The notes below the pieces were generated by a model. That model ran no database searches and was not told the origin of the DNA. It was given only the letters and a program-made list of their open reading frames with translations. 34,639 bases of DNA from Candidatus Cloacimonadota bacterium (lineage in GTDB: Bacteria > Cloacimonadota > Cloacimonadia > JGIOTU-2), in contig DRBZ01000004.1 in the NCBI GenBank assembly GCA_011043895.1, forward strand, positions 1 to 34,639. The letters are read 5' to 3'. Below are positions 1 to 6,736 of the stretch, piece by piece (the first letter of the stretch is position 1; the number at the start of each line of letters is the position of its first letter). A program made the translations under genes and the position numbers.

Positions 1-2646
1 AAATTCGGCGTTTACTATACCCCGCGGGAAATCGTGCATTACATGTGCAAGCAGAGCCTAATCAATTACCTCTCTACCAAAGTAACTCAGGCATTCCTGC
101 CTGAGGTGATTAACCGCCAGGACATTGAAGACCTGATCGAAGTCGGGGAAATGATCACCGAGCATGAAGCCACGGCCCTTATCAAACAGGAAAAGATCAA
201 AAATGGCATCCAGAAATCCACGGAATATACTGCCCTGCTCTCCGACAGTATTCGCGAAAACGCTGAATTAATCGATAAGTGGCTGGCAGACATCACCGTC
301 TGCGACCCGGCCGTGGGTTCCGGCGCCTTTCCCGTGGGTATGATGAACGAAATCGTGCGCGCAAGAAATGTGCTCTCGGTATTTTTGATAAATAAGAGTA
401 ACACAGGCATTCCTGCCTGTGATGAAACTAATAACACTCCCGCAAACAAGAATGATGATGTTACCATTACCCACCGTAACCTGCCCCATTGGAAAAAGCC
501 TGGCGCTATTTATTGGATTACCTTTCGGCTTGCGGATTCTATACCTCAGGGAAAACTAAATGTGTGGAAAGCGGAACGAGATCATTGGAAAAGCAAACAT
601 CCCGAACCCTGGAGCGACGAAGAATGGAAAGAATATAATAAACGTTTTGGAGATCGTCTGGAAAAGTGGCTTGATGCGGGTCATGGTTCTTGCGCCTTGA
701 GAAAACCGAAAATCCGGGAAATTGTGAAGGAATGTATTCTTCGTTTCAACGGGGAGAGATTCCTGCTTCATGCTGGAGTCATCATGCCGAATCACGTCCA
801 TCTCCTTCTTGAGCCATTGGCAGGACATTCACTTTCTGAATTGCTAAAAGGAATTAAAGGTGCGAGTTCAAGAAGAATAAATCAGTTGTTAAACAAGACC
901 GGTCATAGATTTTGGATGGATGAATCCTATGACCATATCGTTCGCAGCGAAGCCCAGTATCAGCACTTTATTCGCTATATCACCGAAAACCCGATAAAAG
1001 CCAATTTATCAGAGAAACAGTATTGGGTATATGAAGAAGGTAGCACAGGCATTCCTACCTGTGAAGGTAACACAGGCATTCTTGCCTGTAATAAAATACA
1101 CACACAGACAAGAATGTCTGTGCCACGCTCAGATTATGAATTCAAACGCCGTTGCATTGAGCATTCCCTCTACGGCGTGGACATAGACCCCGGCGCAGTT
1201 GAAATTGCCAAACTAAGGCTCTGGCTGTCGTTGATGGTGGATGAGGAGGACATCAAGAACATCAAGCCGCTGCCGAATCTGGATTATAAGATCGTGTGCG
1301 GGAATTCGCTGCTGGGTGTGGAAAAGAACTTGTTCAACCACCAACTGTTTGCCGAGCTGGAACGCCTGAAACCGCTCTACTTCGACGAAACCAATCCCAG
1401 TAAAAAGCAGGAATACAAAAAACAGATCGATGACCTGATCAGCCAGATTACCAATGGTCATACCGAATTTGATTTTGAGGTGTATTTTTCCGAGGTGTTT
1501 CATGAAAAAGGCGGTTTTGATGTGGTGATTGCCAATCCGCCTTATGGCAATATCTTTACAAAAAAAGAAAAGGCGAATCTTCGTAAACTATTTATTGAAC
1601 TTCAGTTCAAAATAGATGCTTATTCAGTATTTATTCTTAAGGGAATTAGTTTAAACAAAGAAAATGGGTATCTAATATATATTATCCCAAGTACCTTCAT
1701 AGATAATTATTTTGAAGAAAATGTCAGAAAACAATTGCTTATTAAAAACAGCATTGAGCTAATTATTGAATTGGATGATAGCATATTTGATAGTGCTGTT
1801 GTACACTCAATGATTTTAGGTGTAAAGAAGCAAGTACCAGAAAAAAGCCATAAAGTGAGGACTGGTTATTCGATGGATTTCGTTTTTAACAAACAAGATA
1901 TTCCCAATGAGTATTTCTTGAAGCAGGATTACGCCATATTTTCAATAAGATCCTATCAGCATGCTGATCTTTTATTAAAATTAAAAAAAGATACTGTCAA
2001 TTTAGAAAAGATTATTGATATTAGACAGGCAATTAAATCAGGAAACGATAAAAAGTATATACATAGGAAAAAAATAAACAATTCATACAAACCCATAGTA
2101 GGCGGAAAGCATATCAAAAAATGGTCATTAGTTGATCCTAGGCTATATATTTTTTATGGGGATCATTTAGCATGCCCTCGCGATCCAAGAATATTTGAAC
2201 AACCAAAGATATTAATTAGAGAAGCTGGAAAAGAGATAACTGCTACTTATGACGAGAACGGTTATTATGTTATGTCATCATTGTATAATGCGATCCAGAT
2301 TGATGAAAAATATAGCTTAAAATATATATTAGCATTATTGAATTCTTGCTTGTTTCAATACTTGATGAGACTCAAAACATTTGATAAAACAAAAGGAGCT
2401 TTTACAAAAGCAAAGATATATCATTATTATGATCTTCCAGTAAAAAATATTGATAGCACTGTGCAGGGTAGATTTGTTGATATTGTCGACCAAATTCTTT
2501 CCATCACCAAAGACAAAGATTATCTGCAAAACCCCGCCAAACAGGCGCAGGTTAAGGAATACGAAAAACAAATCGACCAGATGGTCTACAAACTATATGG
2601 ACTCACGCCAGAGGAAATTAAAATTGTTGAAAGCTCGCAAAGATGA
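1..2646 (+). CDS. Type IIG (Eco57I/PglX-like) adenine-specific DNA methyltransferase / restriction enzyme, 5'-partial, with in-frame RAYT insertion
   Basis: Frame is open to base 1 (KFGVYYTPREIVHYMC), so the GTG at 34 is only the ORF-caller start. Motif I DPAVGSGAF, then YGVDIDPGAVEIAKLRLWLSL, then motif IV FDVVIANPPYG. C-terminal tail QIDQMVYKLYGLTPEEIKIVE. Confidence 0.9.
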   Translation, partial: KFGVYYTPREIVHYMCKQSLINYLSTKVTQAFLPEVINRQDIEDLIEVGEMITEHEATALIKQEKIKNGIQKSTEYTALLSDSIRENAELIDKWLADITVCDPAVGSGAFPVGMMNEIVRARNVLSVFLINKSNTGIPACDETNNTPANKNDDVTITHRNLPHWKKPGAIYWITFRLADSIPQGKLNVWKAERDHWKSKHPEPWSDEEWKEYNKRFGDRLEKWLDAGHGSCALRKPKIREIVKECILRFNGERFLLHAGVIMPNHVHLLLEPLAGHSLSELLKGIKGASSRRINQLLNKTGHRFWMDESYDHIVRSEAQYQHFIRYITENPIKANLSEKQYWVYEEGSTGIPTCEGNTGILACNKIHTQTRMSVPRSDYEFKRRCIEHSLYGVDIDPGAVEIAKLRLWLSLMVDEEDIKNIKPLPNLDYKIVCGNSLLGVEKNLFNHQLFAELERLKPLYFDETNPSKKQEYKKQIDDLISQITNGHTEFDFEVYFSEVFHEKGGFDVVIANPPYGNIFTKKEKANLRKLFIELQFKIDAYSVFILKGISLNKENGYLIYIIPSTFIDNYFEENVRKQLLIKNSIELIIELDDSIFDSAVVHSMILGVKKQVPEKSHKVRTGYSMDFVFNKQDIPNEYFLKQDYAIFSIRSYQHADLLLKLKKDTVNLEKIIDIRQAIKSGNDKKYIHRKKINNSYKPIVGGKHIKKWSLVDPRLYIFYGDHLACPRDPRIFEQPKILIREAGKEITATYDENGYYVMSSLYNAIQIDEKYSLKYILALLNSCLFQYLMRLKTFDKTKGAFTKAKIYHYYDLPVKNIDSTVQGRFVDIVDQILSITKDKDYLQNPAKQAQVKEYEKQIDQMVYKLYGLTPEEIKIVESSQR
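86..105. repeat. REP-like palindrome CTCAGGCA-TTCC-TGCCTGAG
   Basis: Perfect 8-bp arms, 4-nt loop. Same core as the palindromes flanking the RAYT. Confidence 0.75.
402..421. repeat. REP-like palindrome CACAGGCA-TTCC-TGCCTGTG, left flank of RAYT
   Basis: Perfect 8-bp arms, translated as NTGIPACD. Confidence 0.85.
1044..1063. repeat. REP-like palindrome CACAGGCA-TTCC-TACCTGTG, right flank of RAYT
   Basis: Same motif with one arm mismatch, translated as STGIPTCEG. Confidence 0.85.
1072..1089. repeat. REP-like palindrome ACAGGCA-TTCT-TGCCTGT
   Basis: Direct-orientation copy adjacent to the previous one, translated as NTGILACN. Confidence 0.85.
1103..1122. repeat. REP-like palindrome CACAGACA-AGAA-TGTCTGTG in inverted orientation
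   Basis: Reverse complement reads GGCACAGACATTCTTGTCTGTG, giving a BIME-like inverted arrangement. Confidence 0.75.
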
Positions 2647-4616
2647 CCATACGATTCCTTATCAATGACGACGGCTCTCCGTTTGAAGCGTCTGAATTGC
2701 GAACATTGCGCGGTGAGCTTGATGCCTTGGATAACGCCGGGCGAACGGAATATCGCAACAATAACGCGTCGGAAATTGCGCAGCACGGTGCCACTAAATT
2801 TTTGATTGTCTCTGGTCCGGGGACAGGCAAAAGCCACCTCTTCCTGGACAGGATTGACCACTGGTATCAGCAAGACCAAGGCGCAAGCGTTGTTGTAACG
2901 AGCTTTGTTAGAAAATTAGTGGCGGATTTGCAGAATGATATTGAGCGCGACGAAAAACTAACCGCCGAACAAAAAGACAAAATCACAGTGTCCACCTTGC
3001 ATAAATTTGCTCGTAGTATTGTTGAAAAAAATCATGGAACAACCGAATGGCCATTTAGTCCACATTTTCGCATCATAGGCCAGTTTTGGAAAGAAGTCGT
3101 GTGGGGTGATGTGCTCGCTTTTTATCCTGACTTAGACCGAGGCGTCTTTACATGGAAGAAGTTTGAGGAACAGTTGCATGATAGTAACTTTGAGGAATCT
3201 GACGAATGGCAAGAGCTTAAAGAAACCTATTTCAAGCTTTGCCGATTTTACAATGCGGCTGGCTTCGCTGATTTGATTTTGCGCGCCACAAAGGCGTTAG
3301 CAGAAGATCCTGGTTTAAATGAAGATAAATACTTCATCATTGACGAATATCAGGACTTCAACCTTGCCGAAGAAGCGCTCATAAACCAATTGGTAGATAA
3401 CCCGAAAGGTCTACTTGTTGTCGGAGACGATGAGCAAGTTCTTTACGAAAAGCTGAAATCAGGCAAACCAACGCTCATTCGCAATCTGTATAAAGACAAG
3501 GTTTATGCTAAGGGCATGCTGCCTTTCTGTAGCAGGAGCAGTTTCCACATCACGAAAGCCGCCGATCATTTTATTCAGCAGCATAGAGAAACGGATTGCA
3601 TAGCAAAAATCTACTTGCCATTAATGACCAACAGCGATGAACCGAAAGTCCAAGTTATCGCGTGCGCTACCCCACAAACCGCCGTTGATTACATCGAAAA
3701 GTTCGTTGCTGATAACAAAGCAGAAATTGATGAGCGCAAGGGGCAATTGGAAGCCGATGAGCCAAAAGATGCATACCTATTGATTTTGACACCAGCGAAA
3801 GAAGTCAATTTTTATAGGGAATCGAAGGACAAGATAAAAAGAATCGTATCAGAATATCAAACAGAGACGAGGTCGTTTTCGGAGGATTATTATCAATTGC
3901 TAAGCTATTATTCGCTTGCAAACAATCCCAATAACAATTTCACTTTTCGGAAAGTGCTCTATTATGAAGGGGTCTCGGAAGAGAAAGTTCATAAGCTCAT
4001 TGCCAGGGCCATGCAGGATGACAAATGCCTTTGGGACTTGGATTTTCAAGAAATTAAGGACGCATTGGCCAAATGCAGCAAAATTAAAACTGTTCTGGAC
4101 GGTGAGAGGTCTGCTGCTGAAAAAGTGGATCAGATCTCCAGGCTCATCTCGGTGGCCGATAGGGAGAAACTTCAAAGTGACATGGAGCGGAAAGCTATCA
4201 GTCAGGGAGAAGTAGTGAAATTGGAACACGAAGAGGAGGAAGAAGCCGAGTTAGAAGAAATCGAAGTAAAGAAGATGGGTGCTGTTGAATTGATGACTAT
4301 CGTTGGTTCTAAGGGTTTATCTGCGGATCACGTAATCATTATTGGTTTTGATGATGTAAACATGAAATGGGTAACAAAAAACGCTTTTTATGTGGCTCTT
4401 ACTCGCGCGAGAAAAAGCTTGCACATTTTGACTGCTCTGAAATCCGGAGGTGCAACGAAAGCTCATAGCTTTTTGAAGCAATTACCGGATGCTCACCTAG
4501 AATTCTATAGTTATAGAAAAAGCGACCATACAAAAAGGCCGTTAGATAATCGACATGCTCTTATGGACTATCTTTACTATATCCATCGACAATCCCGCAG
4601 AAGCAGGCAAAGGTAA
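2643..4616 (+). CDS. UvrD/PcrA-like superfamily 1 helicase
   Basis: Walker A SGPGTGKS, Walker B-like IIDEYQDF, VVGDDEQVLY, C-terminal VALTRARKSLHIL. ATG overlaps the methyltransferase stop (ATGA). Confidence 0.85.
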   Translation: MTIRFLINDDGSPFEASELRTLRGELDALDNAGRTEYRNNNASEIAQHGATKFLIVSGPGTGKSHLFLDRIDHWYQQDQGASVVVTSFVRKLVADLQNDIERDEKLTAEQKDKITVSTLHKFARSIVEKNHGTTEWPFSPHFRIIGQFWKEVVWGDVLAFYPDLDRGVFTWKKFEEQLHDSNFEESDEWQELKETYFKLCRFYNAAGFADLILRATKALAEDPGLNEDKYFIIDEYQDFNLAEEALINQLVDNPKGLLVVGDDEQVLYEKLKSGKPTLIRNLYKDKVYAKGMLPFCSRSSFHITKAADHFIQQHRETDCIAKIYLPLMTNSDEPKVQVIACATPQTAVDYIEKFVADNKAEIDERKGQLEADEPKDAYLLILTPAKEVNFYRESKDKIKRIVSEYQTETRSFSEDYYQLLSYYSLANNPNNNFTFRKVLYYEGVSEEKVHKLIARAMQDDKCLWDLDFQEIKDALAKCSKIKTVLDGERSAAEKVDQISRLISVADREKLQSDMERKAISQGEVVKLEHEEEEEAELEEIEVKKMGAVELMTIVGSKGLSADHVIIIGFDDVNMKWVTKNAFYVALTRARKSLHILTALKSGGATKAHSFLKQLPDAHLEFYSYRKSDHTKRPLDNRHALMDYLYYIHRQSRRSRQR

Positions 4617-4708
4617 AGGCGCTGGAGCGGGAGATTGACCAGATGGTCTATGACCTCTATGGCCTGACAGAGGAGGAGATCCGGATTGTGGAGGGTGTGG
4701 AGTCTTGA
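4591..4708 (+). pseudogene. Relic of a Type IIG methyltransferase 3' end (tail copy 2)
   Basis: Translates KQAKVKALEREIDQMVYDLYGLTEEEIRIVEGVES*, aligning with the ORF1 tail KQAQVKEYEKQIDQMVYKLYGLTPEEIKIVESSQR*. The TGA overlaps the next ATG (TGATG). Confidence 0.82.
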
Positions 4709-5634
4709 TGGATTTGTTCGGAAATGTGGACATCCAAAAACCGGTTAGCGTCAATATTTATGCCGACGAAGTGTATGGAAAAGAATGTCCTTACACAAAA
4801 AATATCTGGCATTACATTGGAATAATCGTAGAAGATTTGAACAATCCATTACTCGATGACATCATACACGAAAGGTTCATGGGTAATTTTGATGAGCATT
4901 CACCATACTACGAAATGAACAATAAAGTCGTTCATTGGAGCGACATACGCATTGCCGACACCAAGAATATTTGTAAGAGATGGTTCGAATACATTCTGAA
5001 CCCGAACAGGAGTAAAAACACATTCTATTCTTACATTCTCGGCTTAAACGATTCTTTTCTGATAAGAGAGGAATTTGATACCAACGATGCATTCAATAGC
5101 AAGTATAACCGTTTCTTCAGTACGTCTGTTTTGTATGCTCTAAAGGTCTTTTTTGGTGGCAGTCAAGTAATCGTGGAAAATATCTACCATGAAGAAGGCC
5201 AGCAATCTTATAGCGAGTATTTCCCATGGCATGTCATTTATAAACTGAAACAAGAAGAAGAAAATATTACATTCAATTGCAACAAGATCATATTCTTGCC
5301 CAAAGATCATAAAAAAGATCGGCGTTCAAATATTATTCAACTTTGTGACGCGGTATTGGGCGTCAGCACAAGCATTATTCACGGCATCGAGAAAAGTAAG
5401 GCTTCAAAGTACAGAGAAGAATTAGCCGACCTTTATTGTGACATGTTTAAGAGAATCATTGAAAACCCAAGAAATAAAAATAGCCGATTTGAATATTACA
5501 ATCGCATTATGATCAGCTTCTTTCCAAAGGAAAAGACGGCACCTGATGATGTAAAGCGGCTTAGGAATCAGTTTTATTCGAAGAGGCGATTGTTTTATAT
5601 TGAACAAAAGTCTGGTCAGGAGAAGTTATTTTAA
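4708..5634 (+). CDS. DUF3800-like protein (putative RNase H-fold, defence-island associated)
   Basis: N-terminus VNIYADEVYG...WHYIGIIVED resembles DUF3800 (IYxDExG...yGiiv). Assignment from motif impression only. Confidence 0.5.
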   Translation: MDLFGNVDIQKPVSVNIYADEVYGKECPYTKNIWHYIGIIVEDLNNPLLDDIIHERFMGNFDEHSPYYEMNNKVVHWSDIRIADTKNICKRWFEYILNPNRSKNTFYSYILGLNDSFLIREEFDTNDAFNSKYNRFFSTSVLYALKVFFGGSQVIVENIYHEEGQQSYSEYFPWHVIYKLKQEEENITFNCNKIIFLPKDHKKDRRSNIIQLCDAVLGVSTSIIHGIEKSKASKYREELADLYCDMFKRIIENPRNKNSRFEYYNRIMISFFPKEKTAPDDVKRLRNQFYSKRRLFYIEQKSGQEKLF

Positions 5635-5669
5635 GTTAATTTTTCCGTTTCGAGCCTGCACACAGCAAC

Positions 5670-5753
5670 GCTGGAGCGGGAGATTGACCAGATGGTCTAT
5701 CAACTCTACGGCCTGACATAGAAGGAGATACGCTTGTGGAGGGAAAAGAATGA
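5670..5753 (+). pseudogene. Relic of a Type IIG methyltransferase 3' end (tail copy 3)
   Basis: 31 nt GCTGGAGCGGGAGATTGACCAGATGGTCTAT identical to 4621-4651. Reads LEREIDQMVYQLYGLT*KEI with a nonsense codon and a 1-nt deletion. The restored frame ends ..IVEGKE* on ATGA with the next gene. Confidence 0.8.
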
Positions 5754-6292
5754 AATACAATCCGGACATCCATCATCGTCGATCGATTCGATTGCAGGGA
5801 TATGATTATTCATCATCCGGTGCGTATTTTGTAACCATGTGCACCAACAACCGGGAATGTTTGTTCGGGGAAATTGTGGCCGGGAAAACGGCATTGAATG
5901 ATGCGGGAAACATGGTTGTGCAATGGTATCATGAATTGGAAAACAAATTTCCCGATATACAACACGATGCATTTATATGTATGCCCAACCATGTTCATTT
6001 TATTGTTGCAAACATGCCCCCCGTCACCGTAGGGGCAGATCGATGTGTCTGCCCCAATAAAACGGGCGAACACGCAGATTCACACCTACATCGGGTGGTG
6101 CAATGGTTTAAAACAATGACCACCAATGAATATATTCGTGGTGTTAAACAAAACGGATGGCCGCCATTTCCCGGGAAATTATGGCAACGCAATTATTACG
6201 AACACATTATCCGCAATGAAAACGAATTAAATAACATCCGGCAATACATCATCAATAATCCAATAAATTGGCAATCGGATGAAAATTATTAA
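5750..6292 (+). CDS. RAYT / Y1_Tnp transposase (second copy, different subgroup)
   Basis: RRSIRLQGYDYSSSGAYFVTMCTNNRECLFGEI...CMPNHVHFIV (HUH)...WQRNYYEHIIRNENELNNIRQYIINNPINW. Confidence 0.88.
   Translation: MKYNPDIHHRRSIRLQGYDYSSSGAYFVTMCTNNRECLFGEIVAGKTALNDAGNMVVQWYHELENKFPDIQHDAFICMPNHVHFIVANMPPVTVGADRCVCPNKTGEHADSHLHRVVQWFKTMTTNEYIRGVKQNGWPPFPGKLWQRNYYEHIIRNENELNNIRQYIINNPINWQSDENY
6031..6056. repeat. REP-like palindrome GGGGCAGA-N8-TCTGCCCC inside the RAYT coding sequence
   Basis: Perfect 8-bp arms at 6032-6039 and 6048-6055, translated as VGADRCVCPN. Confidence 0.75.
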
Positions 6293-6300
6293 TTCTGAAG

Positions 6301-6372
6301 GCAGAAAACTTCCTCGCAATTACCAATACCAACGATTATCTCCAAAACCCAGCAAAGCAGGCGCAGGTTTAA
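6301..6372 (+). pseudogene. Relic of a Type IIG methyltransferase 3' region (tail copy 4)
   Basis: AENFLAITNTNDYLQNPAKQAQV* aligns with ORF1 DQILSITKDKDYLQNPAKQAQVKEYE. Confidence 0.7.
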
Positions 6373-6430
6373 AGAATAATGGTAAAATCTTTTTGCAATA
6401 CAGCACAAATCCTTATTTACTCTTCCTTAT

Positions 6431-6691
6431 TTCGGACCGGAATTCAAGAATATCACAATAGATCTCAAGCTCCTCATACCCTTTATTGTGATCGCTATAA
6501 GTAAGACTTTCGTTGTAGGGATCTCTCTTATGTTTTGGTAGAGCACTGCGATGTTACCGGAACTGTATGCACACGCTCCTGAATTTATAAGAACTTTTTT
6601 CACCGATCCTCTACCCACCACCACGATACTCGCTGTCCTGTTGCATCAGATCTTAAATCTTGATAAACTCTTTATTAAAAAGGAGACGTAA
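6431..6691 (+). pseudogene. C-terminal remnant of a membrane transporter (possibly NCS2 nucleobase permease)
   Basis: FGPEFKNITIDLKLLIPFIVIAISKTFVVGISLMFW*STAMLPELYAHAPEFIRTFFTDPLPTTTILAVLLHQILNLDKLF: hydrophobic, permease-like, one in-frame stop, no start. Confidence 0.45.
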
Positions 6692-6736
6692 TCTAATTGT
6701 CTGGATAAAACTGCGATTGAAGAAGTTTCTACAACT

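Larger units (their letters stand above)
390..1130 (+). mobile_element. RAYT/Y1_Tnp (REP-associated tyrosine transposase) with flanking REP-like palindromes, inserted in frame inside the methyltransferase
   Basis: Protein segment THRNLPHWKKPGAIYWITFRLADSIP...MPNHVHLLLEP (HUH motif)...FWMDESYDHIVRSEAQYQHFIRYITENPIKANL. Flanked by ACAGGCATTCCTGCCTGT-type palindromes. Confidence 0.88.

Noticed and set aside
390-1130. Treating the first RAYT as a separate gene with its own start inside the methyltransferase
   Set aside because: No stop, frameshift or evident RBS/start separates it; the frame is continuous at both ends, so the data support a fusion.
1-6292. Naming the left island as BREX or DISARM
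   Set aside because: Only the methyltransferase resembles PglX-type enzymes; no BrxL/PglZ/DrmABC-type genes are visible here.
6279-6461. 60-aa ORF after the second RAYT
   Set aside because: Out of frame with the methyltransferase-tail relic (6301-6372), which explains the sequence better.
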